Shown in pieces: positions 28,581 through 40,850 of a stretch of 64,000 nucleotides of DNA (position 1 is its first letter; every line of letters begins with the position of its first letter). The translations under genes were made by a program, and so were the position numbers. The stretch comes from Alcaligenaceae bacterium (GTDB lineage: Bacteria > Pseudomonadota > Gammaproteobacteria > Burkholderiales > Burkholderiaceae_B), in NCBI GenBank assembly GCA_030538235.1, contig JAUNUJ010000003.1, positions 62,001 through 126,000 on the forward strand, written 5' to 3'. Below the pieces are notes generated by a model that saw only the letters and a list, made by a program, of their open reading frames with translations, was not told the origin of the DNA and searched no databases.

Positions 28581-29513
28581 TTAATCTTTAAGGTGTCTAG
28601 CGGTCCAGTCACGGGCAAAATGTCGCGCCACCCGACCCGAACGTGAACCGCGCTCAAGCGTCCATTGTAAAGCCTCGGTACGACTTTCTTCGATATGCTC
28701 TGCAGGGCACCCCATATTTTTCAGCCAATAATTAACAATACTTAAGTATTGATCCTGACTAAAAGGGTAAAAGGATAACCAAACACCAAAGCGTTCTGAT
28801 AGCGAGATTTTTTCTTCAATGGCTTCACCCGGATGAATTTCACCCTGGGGGCCGCTCGTGGTTTCAAGGTTTTCAGCTGAGTACTCGGGCATTAAGTGAC
28901 GACGGTTAGAGGTGGCGTAGATCAGGACATTGTCACCGCTATCGGCAATGGAGCCGTCCAAAATAGATTTTAATGCTTTGTAGCCTGATTCGCCTTGTTC
29001 AAAGGACAGATCATCACAGAAGACGATATAGCGCTCGGTGCGTTCGCGCACTAGGTCAACAATGTCAGTCAGATCCGCTAAATCTGATTTGTCGACTTCG
29101 ATGAGACGTAGCCCCTCAGCAGCGAACTGACTCAGCATGGCGCGGACTAAAGAGCTTTTACCAGTGCCTCGGGTGCCGGTCATCAGGACATTGTTTGCCG
29201 GTTTGGATTGAACAAACATGCGAGTATTGCGTTCTAGGATTTCTTTTTGGCGCTCAATATGCAATAAATCAATCGGCTCAACCACATCAATTTTGTGGAT
29301 GGGCTCCAACCAAGCGGTATTGCCCTTGCGACGCCAGCGGTAGGCGATGGCGTTCCAGTCAGTCGCCGGGGGGGTTGGTGGTAACCAAGCTTGTAGTTGT
29401 AATAAAACTTGTTGAGCGGTTTGCATCAGCTGTTCGAGACTGGGGATGGTGTTTTGGAGGTGCTCGGATTGATCCTGTTTAAGAATACTTTCACTTTTCT
29501 TCTGTATAGTCAT
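28581..29513 (-). CDS. DUF815 family AAA-type ATPase
   Basis: The protein has 310 residues. Walker A is GTRGTGKSS (about residue 113-121), Walker B is YIVFCDDLSFE, and a sensor-like YATSNRRHLMPEY follows. The C-terminal part is RSGRVARHFARDW. This is the DUF815 family, distantly related to AAA+ ATPases, with no agreed function. It lies 41 bp upstream of the Nudix-ThiE gene on the same strand and probably forms a two-gene unit with it, the usual pairing in Burkholderiales. A divergent ispB promoter region lies behind it. Confidence 0.87.
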   Translation of the reverse strand: MTIQKKSESILKQDQSEHLQNTIPSLEQLMQTAQQVLLQLQAWLPPTPPATDWNAIAYRWRRKGNTAWLEPIHKIDVVEPIDLLHIERQKEILERNTRMFVQSKPANNVLMTGTRGTGKSSLVRAMLSQFAAEGLRLIEVDKSDLADLTDIVDLVRERTERYIVFCDDLSFEQGESGYKALKSILDGSIADSGDNVLIYATSNRRHLMPEYSAENLETTSGPQGEIHPGEAIEEKISLSERFGVWLSFYPFSQDQYLSIVNYWLKNMGCPAEHIEESRTEALQWTLERGSRSGRVARHFARDWTARHLKD

Positions 29514-29553
29514 AGAAACATTAAACCTTAGAGCGATAATTGATATCTACTAG

Positions 29554-29608
29554 TTGACTACAAGATTAGCACTGTTAAATTTTAAATTGGCAAATTTTCC
29601 CCTATAAT
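29554..29608 (+). promoter_or_regulatory. Promoter candidates for ispB
   Basis: TTGACT (29554-29559) is followed after 16 bp by TAAATT (29576-29581). A perfect TATAAT lies at 29603-29608 but without a good -35 box at the right distance. They lie in the 228-bp divergent gap, 134 bp or more before the ispB start. Confidence 0.4.
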
Positions 29609-29741
29609 AGAATGATTTTAGATTGTTAGATTGTTTTGAGGGGCAAGCGGTATTTGGGTGCTAATCTTAAGTACTTGGTGGTATTCGCTTATCATTCAAA
29701 GTAATTTTTCGAACTTTAATTTTTAATTATCAGGAAGAGTC

Positions 29742-30722
29742 TTGAGCGCTACGCAGATTTTAAGCCCTATCACACAGGATATGGAGGCTGTTGACTTCGC
29801 TATTCGTTCGTATTTGAATTCAGAAGTCGTTATGATTCGCACCGTTGGTGAGTACATTATTAGTTCCGGCGGCAAGCGCCTGCGTCCGGCGTTGGTTTTG
29901 ATGATTGCTAATGCCCTCGGTTATCAACAAGTCGACAGGGAGTTCCAGGATCATCATCTGTTAGCGGCAACTGTTGAGTTTATTCATACCTCAACCTTGT
30001 TGCACGATGATGTGGTTGATGAATCGGATTTACGTCGTGGTCGCGAAACAGCTAATGCCGTGTTCGGCAATGCCGCCAGTGTGCTGGTAGGTGATTACTT
30101 ATACTCGCGCTCTTTTGAGATGATGGTTTCTATTGATCGCATGGAAATTTTACGTGTTCTGTCTCAAGCGACCACGGTGATTGCCGAAGGTGAGGTGTTA
30201 CAGCTGCTTAACGTTCACGATCCAGATGTGTCGGTAGAGCGCTATATGCAGGTTGTACGCTATAAGACAGCCAAGCTTTTCGAAGCCTCAGCCGAGATCG
30301 GCGCCATTATTTGTGATGTTCCTGATGAGTTAAGACAAGCGGCAGCGGCCTATGGTCGTCATATGGGCACCGCTTTCCAATTAATTGATGATGTACTGGA
30401 TTATTCGGGTGATGCCGAAGCCCTAGGTAAAAACGTCGGTGACGACCTACGCGAGGGTAAACCCACTTTACCTTTAATTCGCGTTATGGACAAGGGTGCT
30501 CCCGAGTATGCTGAGTTGATTCGCAATGCCATTGAGACCGGCGATGCGGATTTTGCAGCGGTTGCTGAAGCGATCAAATCTACTGATGCCTTGCAATACA
30601 CGCGTTCAATCGCTGAGCAAGAGGCGAAGCTCGCCGAAGAAGCTTTAGCAAACTTCCCGGACTCTATCTATAAACAGTCTTTACTTCAATTAGCGCGTTT
30701 CGCAATTGAGCGCGACAATTAA
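29742..30722 (+). CDS. ispB: Polyprenyl (octaprenyl) diphosphate synthase
   Basis: This trans-prenyltransferase of 326 residues builds the ubiquinone side chain from farnesyl diphosphate and isopentenyl diphosphate. It has GGKRLRPALVL near residue 44, the first Asp-rich motif LLHDDVVDESDLRRG (about 90) and the second motif LIDDVLDY (about 213). It starts with TTG at 29742, supported by AGGAAG 4-6 nt upstream and by family length; the first internal ATG is 13 codons in. Chain length (C40 or other) cannot be fixed from the sequence. ilvD follows after 21 bp. Confidence 0.93.
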   Translation: MSATQILSPITQDMEAVDFAIRSYLNSEVVMIRTVGEYIISSGGKRLRPALVLMIANALGYQQVDREFQDHHLLAATVEFIHTSTLLHDDVVDESDLRRGRETANAVFGNAASVLVGDYLYSRSFEMMVSIDRMEILRVLSQATTVIAEGEVLQLLNVHDPDVSVERYMQVVRYKTAKLFEASAEIGAIICDVPDELRQAAAAYGRHMGTAFQLIDDVLDYSGDAEALGKNVGDDLREGKPTLPLIRVMDKGAPEYAELIRNAIETGDADFAAVAEAIKSTDALQYTRSIAEQEAKLAEEALANFPDSIYKQSLLQLARFAIERDN

Positions 30723-30743
30723 ATTATTAATAAGGATTTAACC

Positions 30744-32618
30744 ATGCCTGCTTATCGTTCTAAAACCTCTACGCATGGACGCAACATGGCCGGTGCACGA
30801 GCCTTATGGCGTGCTACCGGTATTCAAGACAAGGATTTCGGCAAACCGATTATTGCGGTTGTTAACTCATTTGTTGAGTTTGTGCCCGGACACGTCCACT
30901 TAAAAGATATGGGCCAGATGGTTGCTCGTGAAATTGAAGCTGCCGGTGGTATTGCCAAAGAATTTAATACGATTGCTGTCGATGATGGTATTGCCATGGG
31001 TCATGATGGCATGTTGTATTCCTTGCCGTCGCGCGAGCTGATTGCCGATTCGGTGGAGTACATGATTAATGCGCATTGTGTTGATGCCATGGTCTGTATC
31101 TCAAACTGCGACAAAATTACCCCGGGCATGTTGATGGCTTCTTTGCGCCTTAATATCCCCACAGTTTTCGTTTCCGGTGGTCCGATGGAGGCCGGTGTGA
31201 TGCCTGATAGTGAGGGCAAAAGTGGCGAGAAAGTCATTAAATTAGACTTGATTGATGCCATGATTAAGGCCGGCGATCCGACAGTTTCTGATGAGGAAAC
31301 CGAACTGGTTGAGCAAAACGCTTGTCCGACTTGTGGCTCTTGTTCCGGTATGTTTACTGCTAACTCAATGAACTGCTTAAACGAGGCTTTGGGCTTAGCT
31401 TTACCGGGCAATGGCACCATCGTGGCCACTCATGCAGCACGTAAGGAGCTATTCCTTGAGGCAGGTCGTAAAGTGATGGAACTGACCAAGCGTTATTACG
31501 AAGATGACGATGAATCAGCTCTACCGCGTAGCATTGCGACCAAAGCAGCTTTTGAAAATGCCATGACCCTTGATGTGGCCATGGGCGGTTCAACCAATAC
31601 CGTATTGCACATTTTAGCCGCTGCCCAAGAGGGCGAGGTTGACTTCACTATGCAGGATATTGATCGCATTTCTCGTCACACACCTTGCTTATGTAAGGTT
31701 GCGCCGGCGACCTCCGAATATCATATTCAAGACGTACACCGTGCCGGGGGCGTGATGGGTATTCTGGCCGAGTTAAATCGCGCCGGTTTATTAGACACCT
31801 CTGTGAAGCATGTGGCAGGTGCTGATTTAGCCGATGTGTTGAATCGTTGGGATGTGATTTCTGCAGCACGAACTGAGGAAGCCGAGAAGTTTTATCGTGC
31901 CGCTATTGGAGGTGTTCGCACGGTTAAAGCCTTCAGTCAGGACAATTACTATCAGCAATTAGATACAGACCGAGCGGCTGGTTGTATTCGCAACAAAGCC
32001 AATGCCTATTCACAAGATGGCGGGTTAGCGGTGCTGTACGGTAATCTGGCCCCAAATGGCTGTATTGTTAAGACCGCTGGTGTTGATGAGAGCATTTTAA
32101 CGTTCACCGGTAAAGCCGTTGTTTACGAAAGCCAAGACGCCGCCACTGAGGGTATTTTAGGCGATCAGGTCAAAGAAGGCGATGTGGTGATTGTGCGCTA
32201 CGAAGGCCCTAAGGGCGGGCCCGGTATGCAAGAAATGCTGTACCCGACCTCCTACCTCAAATCCAAGGGTTTAGGTGCCAAAGCCGCTCTGCTAACTGAT
32301 GGTCGTTTCTCCGGCGGTTCCTCAGGTTTAGTTATCGGTCATGCTTCACCGGAAGCTGCTGAGGGTGGTAATATCGGTTTAGTAGAAGAAGGCGATAAAA
32401 TCGAAATTGATATCCCTAATCGTCGTATTCATTTAGCAATCAGCGATGAGGAGTTAGAGCAACGTCGTCAGCGTATGAATGATCGTGGCGCCGATGCCTG
32501 GAAGCCGGTCAATCGTCAGCGTCATGTGTCACAAGCATTACGCGCTTATGCGGCCTTAGCCACTTCAGCTGACCGCGGTGCGGTACGTGATGTGACTCAA
32601 GTCGAGCGCAAACGATAA
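30744..32618 (+). CDS. ilvD: Dihydroxy-acid dehydratase
   Basis: IlvD dehydrates 2,3-dihydroxy acids to 2-keto acids in valine, isoleucine and pantothenate synthesis, using an Fe-S cluster and Mg2+. The 624 residues compare with 616 in E. coli. Cluster cysteines are visible in [12 protein letters not shown] (about residue 119) and [18 protein letters not shown] (about 194). The [20 protein letters not shown] segment near residue 515 is the C-terminal signature. It sits 21 bp behind ispB and ends in a clear terminator. Confidence 0.97.
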   Translation: MPAYRSKTSTHGRNMAGARALWRATGIQDKDFGKPIIAVVNSFVEFVPGHVHLKDMGQMVAREIEAAGGIAKEFNTIAVDDGIAMGHDGMLYSLPSRELIADSVEYMINAHCVDAMVCISNCDKITPGMLMASLRLNIPTVFVSGGPMEAGVMPDSEGKSGEKVIKLDLIDAMIKAGDPTVSDEETELVEQNACPTCGSCSGMFTANSMNCLNEALGLALPGNGTIVATHAARKELFLEAGRKVMELTKRYYEDDDESALPRSIATKAAFENAMTLDVAMGGSTNTVLHILAAAQEGEVDFTMQDIDRISRHTPCLCKVAPATSEYHIQDVHRAGGVMGILAELNRAGLLDTSVKHVAGADLADVLNRWDVISAARTEEAEKFYRAAIGGVRTVKAFSQDNYYQQLDTDRAAGCIRNKANAYSQDGGLAVLYGNLAPNGCIVKTAGVDESILTFTGKAVVYESQDAATEGILGDQVKEGDVVIVRYEGPKGGPGMQEMLYPTSYLKSKGLGAKAALLTDGRFSGGSSGLVIGHASPEAAEGGNIGLVEEGDKIEIDIPNRRIHLAISDEELEQRRQRMNDRGADAWKPVNRQRHVSQALRAYAALATSADRGAVRDVTQVERKR

Positions 32619-32661
32619 GCGTTTATTAATAGATTGATCAGCTTTTTGATCAGCGTAGCCC

Positions 32662-32700
32662 AAAGAGCGGTCACTGATTTGGTGTATCGCTCTTTTTTTT
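32662..32700 (+). terminator. Rho-independent terminator after ilvD
   Basis: An 8-bp AAAGAGCG/CGCTCTTT stem (32662-32669 with 32688-32695) is followed by a long T run. The loop is 18 nt. Confidence 0.8.
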
Positions 32701-32739
32701 GTCATTGACTAGAAAAAATATAATTAGGAGTACAGTAGC

Positions 32740-35697
32740 GTGCTTGCACAACAGGAAATTCAGACACTTAATGAGTCCAAGCAGTCAAGTGAGGTCTTAT
32801 ATAAAGAATTGCAAGATGATATTCGTTTCTTAGGGCGTTTATTAGGTTTTAGTATTCAGGAATCAGAGGGGCAGCCCTTATTTGAGCAGATTGAGCAGTT
32901 GCGTCGTAACGCCGTGAGTGTTCGTCGAGCTACTGTGAGTCAAGGTGCTGATACAGCCGAAAGCCAGTCGGTGATGCAGTCACTGATCAGCGAAATTAAC
33001 AAGAAAAGTGATCAAGAGCTGAAGTCGTTAAGTCGTGCTTTTAGCTACTTTATGCATTTATCCAATATCGCCGAAGATAGACTACAACGTCGTTTAGACC
33101 ATTTAGATCACCAAGTCGAAACTCCGAATGTGCATGGCTTAAGCGGTACCATTAAGCGCTTAAATGAAGCCGGAGTCAGTAGTCAGGCTATCTATGATTA
33201 TCTGGACGAGTTGAATATTGTGCCGGTGCTAACCGCTCACCCGACCGAGGTTCAGCGTAAAAGCATTCTCGATAGGCATTTGGTAATTTCCGACTGCTTG
33301 CGCGAATATTATCTGATCGACGATCCACGCCAAAAAGAGGCCATTGCCGAGCGCATCCTTGGGCAAATTCAATTGCTCTGGTACACGCGTATGCTGCGTT
33401 TTGACACGCTCACGGTTGAGGATGAGATTGATAATGCGCTGAACTTTTATGAATCCACTTTCCTTAAAGTGATTCCTCAGCTCTACGCCAAGATGTACAA
33501 GTACCTCTCTAAAGACGTTGAGATCGATAGCAATAAGATTTCCCCTTTCTTGACCATGGGTTCGTGGATTGGCGGCGATCGCGATGGTAACCCATTTGTT
33601 AATGCAAACACCCTAAAGACAGCCATTGCAAAGCAGGCGGGGACTATTTTTAAGCATTATTTGGCGGAAGTCCATGCTCTAGGGACTGAGCTTTCGTTGA
33701 GCGATGCCTTTGCGCCGGCCTCAGATGAGTTGCGAGAGCTGGCTGACCGCAGTCATGACCGTTCGCCGCACCGCGAAGATGAGCCTTATCGTCGTGCCAT
33801 GATCGGCATTTACTCACGCTTAGCGGCCACGGCGAAGCGTTTGACTAATAAACAGTTAGATTTGTCGCAGGCTAAATTCGGTCGTGTTTATGATGATGTA
33901 GAGGCCTTTTTAAACGATCTGAACATTGTCGCCGCTTCGTTAAATACATACCATGCGGCGCGAGTCACTGATTTGCGTCTACAAAATTTAATTTATGCGG
34001 TCAATGTGTTTGGTTTCCATCTGGCCACCATTGATTTACGTCAGAGCTCTGATGTGCATGAGCGTGTTTTAGAGGAGGTTTTCTTACGCGCCGGGGTGGA
34101 GTTCAAGGGTCAAAAGCTGATCTATAGCCAACTCAGCGAAGAGGATAAGTGTGAACTACTGCTCAAAGAGTTAAAGGAGATTCGTCCTTTGCTTGCACCT
34201 TGGCAGCAATACAGCGAAGAGACCGAGCGTGAATTAGATATTTTAAAAACCGCCGCCTCTATCCGCAAGAAATATGGTCATCGTGCCATTAGTCAGAGCA
34301 TTGTGTCCCACACAGAAACGCTTAGCGATATGTTGGAGCTTCTACTCTTGCAGCAAGAAACTGGATTAATTTCGGTCGAATGTGATGCGGAGGGACAACT
34401 AAAGCCTTTTAAAGCAAATGACGGTCTGATTGTGGTGCCTTTATTTGAGACGATTCCGGACCTAGTTGCCGGTGCCGAGATTATGGATCAGTGGCTTTCA
34501 ATACCTTGGGTAAAGCAGCGCATTATGCAATCTCAAGGTGGCTTACAAGAGGTCATGTTGGGCTATTCCGATAGCAACAAAGACGGTGGCTATTTGACCT
34601 CCAACTGGTCTTTATACGAGACCGAATTGGCTTTGGTAGAAGTGTTTAAAAAGCATGGGGTAGCCTTACGCTTATTCCACGGTCGTGGCGGCTCTGTAGG
34701 GCGCGGTGGTGGACCTACTTATGAGGCTATTTTGGCGCAACCTGCCGGCACGGTTCAGGGCAAGATTCGTTTAACCGAGCAGGGAGAAGTTATTCAGTTT
34801 AAGTATAAAACACCTCAAACCGGCTTATGGAATCTCGAACAGATCGTCACCGCCACTCTACAAGCCAGTCTTCTAGAAAAAAATGCCGCACAAACCAGTG
34901 AGGAATCTTGTGCCTTGGATGCGGTGGCTTGCGGTGAGCGTGGTTATCACTCAGTGGTACAGTTTATGTCCAATCGCTCTGAACAAGCTTATCGCGACTT
35001 GGTTTACGGTACTGAGGGCTTTGCTACTTATTTTGTTGAGAGCACAACCGTACGTCAAATTGCCGAATTAAATATCGGCTCGCGTCCGGCCTCTCGTAAG
35101 GCCGGGCATCGTATTGAGGACTTGCGAGCGATTCCGTGGACTTTCTCATGGGCTCAATGTCGTTTGATGATCCCCGGCTGGTATGGTATGGGCACCGCTT
35201 TAGAGTCATTTATCGAAGAGGGTATGGTGGATGAAGAGGGTCGTGATTTTACCGCACTGAGTCGCGAAGAACGCTTGCAGATGCTGCGAACCATGGAGCA
35301 GGAGTGGCCTTTCTTTAATACCTTATTGTCCAATATGGAGATGGTCTTGGCCAAAACCGATATGGCGATTGGTCGTCAGTACAGTACTTTAGTTCAGGAT
35401 GAGACTTTGCGTGAGACCGTATTCACTCAGATCGAAAGAGAGTTTAATCTAAGCTTAAAGTATTTTAAAGAGGTGGTGCAGCATGATTTACTGGCTGACA
35501 ATACAAACCTTAGAAATGCTTTACAAGAGCGTTTCTTGTATGTGGATCCATTGAACTATCTACAGGTTAAGTTGCTGCATCGCCTGCGTGAAGTAGAAGA
35601 GGGTAGTCTCGATAAGTCTGGTGAGCGTGGCAGTATTGCTCGTTCGGTACTCATGACGATCAATGGCATTGCTACCGGTTTAAGAAACACTGGTTAA
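32740..35697 (+). CDS. ppc: Phosphoenolpyruvate carboxylase
   Basis: Ppc makes oxaloacetate from phosphoenolpyruvate and bicarbonate, refilling the TCA cycle. The 985-residue protein has the catalytic histidine motif LTAHPTEVQRKS (about residue 163), GGDRDGNPFV, GYSDSNKDGGY and the FHGRGGSVGRGGGP loop, and ends in NTG as most bacterial enzymes do. It starts with GTG at 32740, with TAGGAG 9 nt upstream. E. coli Ppc has 883 residues; the extra length is spread over the N-terminal 100 residues and small insertions. It is a single-gene unit. Confidence 0.97.
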   Translation: MLAQQEIQTLNESKQSSEVLYKELQDDIRFLGRLLGFSIQESEGQPLFEQIEQLRRNAVSVRRATVSQGADTAESQSVMQSLISEINKKSDQELKSLSRAFSYFMHLSNIAEDRLQRRLDHLDHQVETPNVHGLSGTIKRLNEAGVSSQAIYDYLDELNIVPVLTAHPTEVQRKSILDRHLVISDCLREYYLIDDPRQKEAIAERILGQIQLLWYTRMLRFDTLTVEDEIDNALNFYESTFLKVIPQLYAKMYKYLSKDVEIDSNKISPFLTMGSWIGGDRDGNPFVNANTLKTAIAKQAGTIFKHYLAEVHALGTELSLSDAFAPASDELRELADRSHDRSPHREDEPYRRAMIGIYSRLAATAKRLTNKQLDLSQAKFGRVYDDVEAFLNDLNIVAASLNTYHAARVTDLRLQNLIYAVNVFGFHLATIDLRQSSDVHERVLEEVFLRAGVEFKGQKLIYSQLSEEDKCELLLKELKEIRPLLAPWQQYSEETERELDILKTAASIRKKYGHRAISQSIVSHTETLSDMLELLLLQQETGLISVECDAEGQLKPFKANDGLIVVPLFETIPDLVAGAEIMDQWLSIPWVKQRIMQSQGGLQEVMLGYSDSNKDGGYLTSNWSLYETELALVEVFKKHGVALRLFHGRGGSVGRGGGPTYEAILAQPAGTVQGKIRLTEQGEVIQFKYKTPQTGLWNLEQIVTATLQASLLEKNAAQTSEESCALDAVACGERGYHSVVQFMSNRSEQAYRDLVYGTEGFATYFVESTTVRQIAELNIGSRPASRKAGHRIEDLRAIPWTFSWAQCRLMIPGWYGMGTALESFIEEGMVDEEGRDFTALSREERLQMLRTMEQEWPFFNTLLSNMEMVLAKTDMAIGRQYSTLVQDETLRETVFTQIEREFNLSLKYFKEVVQHDLLADNTNLRNALQERFLYVDPLNYLQVKLLHRLREVEEGSLDKSGERGSIARSVLMTINGIATGLRNTG

Positions 35698-35752
35698 TCT
35701 AGCGGGTTGAGCCGACATCATAAGGCGCGCCGCGCTAGGTCGCCACATACAA

Positions 35753-35787
35753 AAAGAGCCGGAATTTAATGATGATTCCGGCTCTTT
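35753..35787. terminator. Shared bidirectional terminator between ppc and proB
   Basis: A perfect 13-bp stem (35753-35765 with 35775-35787) with a 9-nt loop lies between the converging genes. T-rich sequence flanks it on both strands, better on the minus (proB) side. Confidence 0.85.
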
Positions 35788-35790
35788 AAT

Positions 35791-36927
35791 TTAGTTGTGA
35801 ATAATCATATTGTCGCGGTGTATCAGATCAATATCAGTCACTGCGCCCAGAATCTTTTCGATCTGTGCGCTTGGTTTGCCAATAATCTGACGCGCATCGT
35901 CTGCGCCGTAACTGACCAGACCACGCGCATATTCATTACCCTCCTTGTCGATACAGGCCACTAAGTCGCCGCGTTCAAAGTCGCCACGCACCTCAGTCAC
36001 CCCAATCGGTAACAGACTCTTGCCATGGCGCGTCAAGGCAGTAATGGCGCCGTCATCCAGTACTAAGTAGCCGCTCACGTGTAAATGAGCAGCAAGCCAT
36101 TGCTTACGAGCAGAGAGAATAGGAATCTTGGCGTATAGTTCGGTGCCAATGGATTCGCCATTGCTTAGGCGGATCAGCAGGTTTTCAACATGACCGCTGG
36201 CAATGATGGTGTGAGCGCCACTACGGGCGGCACGTTTGGCAGCGAGGATCTTGGTTAACATGCCGCCGGTGCCGACATGGGTACCGGCGCCACCGGCCAT
36301 TTTTTCAAGGGCGGGATCACCGGCTTCGGCGCGGTGGATGAACTGCGCATCTTTGTTCTTGCGAGGGTCGCTATCATAAAGACCCTCTTGGTCGGTCAAA
36401 ATCACATAGGTCTCAGCCTCGAGAAGATTAGCGACTAAGGCGCCCAGGGTGTCATTATCACCCAGTTGAATTTCTTTGGTGATGACCGTGTCATTTTCAT
36501 TGATGATGGGGATGACACTTAATTCCAACAAGGTATTCAGAGCTGAGCGCGCGTTAAGATAACGGTGCCTATCAGCTAAATCCTCATGGGTTAAAAGCAC
36601 CTGAGCAGTTTGAATGCCGTATTGCTTAAAGGCGGTTTCATAGGCTTGGGCCAGTGCAATTTGACCCACCGCGGCCGCTGCTTGCAACTGATTGACCAGC
36701 TTAGGGCGTTTGTTCCAACCAAGACGGGCCATGCCCTCGGCGATGGCGCCGCTAGAGACTAGCACAACCTGTTGGCCTTGTTGGTGCAGGTGGGCAATCT
36801 GCCCGGCCCACCGTGCAATCTCGTTGCTATCGATGCCTTTGCCGTTGTTGGTTAGGAGGGAGGAGCCAATTTTAATAATGACTCGCTTGGCATCTTTAAT
36901 AAGCGCGGTTTGCTGGATCTCTGACAT
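35791..36927 (-). CDS. proB: Glutamate 5-kinase
   Basis: ProB phosphorylates glutamate in the first step of proline synthesis. The 378 residues comprise an amino acid kinase domain ([11 protein letters not shown] near residue 16, SSGAIAEGM near 59, INENDTV near 144, [15 protein letters not shown] near 222) and a C-terminal PUA domain (about 280-355, with [17 protein letters not shown]). Feedback inhibition by proline is typical of the family. proA is not adjacent. A terminator separates it from obgE upstream. Confidence 0.96.
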   Translation of the reverse strand: MSEIQQTALIKDAKRVIIKIGSSLLTNNGKGIDSNEIARWAGQIAHLHQQGQQVVLVSSGAIAEGMARLGWNKRPKLVNQLQAAAAVGQIALAQAYETAFKQYGIQTAQVLLTHEDLADRHRYLNARSALNTLLELSVIPIINENDTVITKEIQLGDNDTLGALVANLLEAETYVILTDQEGLYDSDPRKNKDAQFIHRAEAGDPALEKMAGGAGTHVGTGGMLTKILAAKRAARSGAHTIIASGHVENLLIRLSNGESIGTELYAKIPILSARKQWLAAHLHVSGYLVLDDGAITALTRHGKSLLPIGVTEVRGDFERGDLVACIDKEGNEYARGLVSYGADDARQIIGKPSAQIEKILGAVTDIDLIHRDNMIIHN

Positions 36928-36964
36928 GGCGAATAAAGAACTATAAATTTAAGATTGAATTAAA

Positions 36965-37000
36965 AATAAGCTTAAGCAAAACCTGCTGCTTAAGCTTATT
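36965..37000 (-). terminator. Rho-independent terminator after obgE
   Basis: A perfect 14-bp stem (36965-36978 with 36987-37000) with an 8-nt loop. On the minus strand the stem runs into TTTTTAA. It separates obgE from proB. Confidence 0.8.
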
Positions 37001-37033
37001 ATTTTATCATTTTTCCTGAGAATGAAAGCTTGC

Positions 37034-38557
<1,524 letters not shown>

Positions 38558-38587
38558 AACGCCGCTTACATCAAGGTAAACGGCGTT
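38558..38587 (-). terminator. Rho-independent terminator after rpmA
   Basis: AACGCCG/CGGCGTT outer stem (38558-38564 with 38581-38587), one mismatch, then TTAC/GTAA, with a 6-nt loop. On the minus strand it is followed by six T in all (TTTTTTATT counting the stem end). Confidence 0.8.
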
Positions 38588-38614
38588 ATTTCTGTGTTCG
38601 TAATTTGCTGGAAA

Positions 38615-38875
38615 TTATTCAGCAGCGATTACTTGAACAGTAGGCTTGTTTAAAGCGCCTTTGCTTGTGAACTGAACTTGTCCATCAACCAAAGCGTATA
38701 GAGTGTGATCTTTGCCCATACCAACACCTGAACCCGCATGGAAGCGAGTGCCGCGTTGACGAACAATAATAGAACCAGCTGGAACTGTTTGACCACCGTA
38801 TGCTTTAACACCTAGGCGTTTGGCTTGTGAGTCGCGACCGTTACGCGTACTACCGCCACCTTTTTTCGTTGCCAT
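38615..38875 (-). CDS. rpmA: 50S ribosomal protein L27
   Basis: The 86-residue protein starts [16 protein letters not shown], the flexible N-terminus that reaches the peptidyl transferase centre, and has the [21 protein letters not shown] core. Length is standard (85). It follows rplU by 36 bp in the usual rplU-rpmA operon and has a good ribosome site (AGGAGT). Confidence 0.99.
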   Translation of the reverse strand: MATKKGGGSTRNGRDSQAKRLGVKAYGGQTVPAGSIIVRQRGTRFHAGSGVGMGKDHTLYALVDGQVQFTSKGALNKPTVQVIAAE

Positions 38876-38911
38876 GATTTACTCCTGTAAAAAAGCGAAT
38901 AAGCTATTTAA

Positions 38912-39223
38912 TTAAGCATTAACCGCTGAGATTTCGATCTCGGTGAAATTCTGACGATGCCCTTGAGACTTTCTGTAGTGCTTACGACGACGCATCTTGA
39001 AAATTTTAACTTTATCGTGACGACCGTGTGCAAGAACTTTAGCCGTAACAGTAGCACCTTCAACTAATGGAGAACCTACTTTTAAAGATTCGCCTTCGCT
39101 GACGGATAGTACCTGGTCTAAAGAGATTTCTTGCCCGATGTCTGCAGGTATCTGTTCTACCTTTAGTTTTTGGCCGGGAGCAACGCGATACTGCTTGCCG
39201 CCGGTTTTTATGACCGCATACAT
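38912..39223 (-). CDS. rplU: 50S ribosomal protein L21
   Basis: The 103-residue protein matches E. coli L21 (103). It starts [14 protein letters not shown] and ends in the [16 protein letters not shown]...TEIEI signature that binds 23S rRNA. It is the first gene of the rplU-rpmA operon and has a well-formed promoter about 100 bp upstream. Confidence 0.99.
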   Translation of the reverse strand: MYAVIKTGGKQYRVAPGQKLKVEQIPADIGQEISLDQVLSVSEGESLKVGSPLVEGATVTAKVLAHGRHDKVKIFKMRRRKHYRKSQGHRQNFTEIEISAVNA

Positions 39224-39325
39224 TGTGGCTTAACCTCAAAAAATGATTAAAAATTAAATTGGACTTAACTCTAAATTAAAGCGATAGTTGATAATATTCG
39301 CGTGTCTTTTAGAGCTAAGCCGTAA

Positions 39326-39354
39326 ATTTTCCCATAAAAAGTCTTGTCTGTCAA
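39326..39354 (-). promoter_or_regulatory. Sigma-70 promoter of rplU-rpmA
   Basis: On the minus strand a perfect TTGACA (39349-39354) is followed after 17 bp by GAAAAT (39326-39331). It lies about 103 bp before the rplU start. Confidence 0.6.
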
Positions 39355-39498
39355 TAGTTTAGCCGTGTTTTTGTCCTGATTTGTAGTGTTCAAGCTAAAG
39401 AGTTGCCAGGGAGGTCTTTAATAGGTGGAAGAACGGCGATTTTTATTTAAAAAAACCGCCGTTGTGGATGTTGCTAATTTAAGCTTTGAACGACAAGC

Positions 39499-40722
39499 TT
39501 AAGTGCGATACTCCGCATTGATTTTGACATAGTCATAGGAGAAATCGCAGGTGTAAACCGTTTCTTGGATATCGCCACGGTTTAAGGCGACACGGACGAG
39601 GATTTCTGCTTCTTGCATTACGCGATTGCCGTCTTCCTCTTTGTAGTCAGGGTGGCGACCGCCATTGGACGCGACTAAGACATCACCTAACCACAAATTG
39701 ATGCCAGCGGTGTCCAAATCAGGGATATCAGCGTAACCGATAGCAGCTAAAATTCTACCTAGATTAGGATCGCTAGCGAAAAAAGCTGTTTTAACTAATG
39801 GTGATTGAGCAATAGAATAGGCGACTTTTAACGCTTCCTCTTGAGTCTTGGCGGACTCAACCTGAATGGTAATGAATTTGGTTGCGCCCTCGGCGTCACG
39901 AACAATCTTTTGTGCCAAGTCGATCGCAATCTCTGTCAGAGCATCGACAAAAGCCGCATAGTAAGGACTCTGTTTAGTAATCTCAATACCACTTTGAGCG
40001 GTAGCAGCGATAATAAAGGAGTCATTTGTCGAGGTATCGCCATCAATCGTAATACGGTTAAATGACTTTTCTGTGACCTCAGTCGTTAATTGCTTTAGCA
40101 AATGACACTCGATTTCGGCATCAGTGCCGATAAAACCCAACATCGTCGCCATATTTGGTCGAATCATGCCGGCACCCTTGGAAATGCCGGTAATAGTCAC
40201 TGTGCGACCATTAATCTCAATTTGTTTTGAGCTGACTTTAGGTACGGTGTCTGTGGTCATAATACTGGAAGCGGCAGGTAACCAGTTTTGCGCATTAAGA
40301 TCGGCAACCGCGGTCGGAATAGCAGCAACAATTCTGTCTGCCGGTAAAGGCTCAAGAATAACCCCGGTGGAAAATGGCAGAACCTGATGTTGGTCGACAC
40401 CCAGTTCCGTCGCTAATGCCTGACACGTTTGTAAGGCACGATCCATGCCCTCGCTGCCGGTACCTGCGTTAGCATTGCCCGTGTTAATTAACAGGGCGCG
40501 GATTTCCTGATCGCATCCAAGTCGCGATTCACAAATCTGTACCGGTGCGGCCCGAAAGCGATTGCGCGTAAACACGCCGGCGACCGTGGTGCCCGGTGTG
40601 AATTTAAACACAGTCAGGTCACGATTGCCTGCTTTTTTGATGCCCGCAGACGCAATACCAATCTCAACGCCGGGTACGGCGTGAATGTTTTCCGGACTAG
40701 GGATGTGAAAATTTACTGCCAT
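39499..40722 (-). CDS. argJ: Bifunctional glutamate N-acetyltransferase / N-acetylglutamate synthase
   Basis: ArgJ moves the acetyl group from N-acetylornithine to glutamate, recycling acetyl in arginine synthesis. The 407-residue precursor has the self-cleavage site within KGAGMIRPNMATMLGFI (about residue 179-195), where the threonine in MATML becomes the nucleophile of the beta chain. NTGNANAGTG near residue 95 is also conserved. Whether it also uses acetyl-CoA cannot be seen. It stands alone, 172 bp after hemL and past a terminator. Confidence 0.96.
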   Translation of the reverse strand: MAVNFHIPSPENIHAVPGVEIGIASAGIKKAGNRDLTVFKFTPGTTVAGVFTRNRFRAAPVQICESRLGCDQEIRALLINTGNANAGTGSEGMDRALQTCQALATELGVDQHQVLPFSTGVILEPLPADRIVAAIPTAVADLNAQNWLPAASSIMTTDTVPKVSSKQIEINGRTVTITGISKGAGMIRPNMATMLGFIGTDAEIECHLLKQLTTEVTEKSFNRITIDGDTSTNDSFIIAATAQSGIEITKQSPYYAAFVDALTEIAIDLAQKIVRDAEGATKFITIQVESAKTQEEALKVAYSIAQSPLVKTAFFASDPNLGRILAAIGYADIPDLDTAGINLWLGDVLVASNGGRHPDYKEEDGNRVMQEAEILVRVALNRGDIQETVYTCDFSYDYVKINAEYRT

Positions 40723-40850
40723 TTAATTTCCATCATGTGAACTCAAAGAAAATTTTGGTGCACGCAGGGCGTTCACCTGTCAATATTACAATTGTATCTT
40801 AGTTTATTCCTTTGATTTTCTTGTGACAGCAATGTCCCTAAAAAAGATCT

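Noticed and set aside
32705..32724. TTGACT and TATAAT just before ppc as a promoter
   Set aside because: Spacing is only 8 bp and the transcript would begin past the ribosome site.
39432..39463. AACGGCG/CGCCGTT inverted repeat after argJ as a terminator
   Set aside because: The loop is 18 nt and no T run follows on the minus strand, so termination is not supported.
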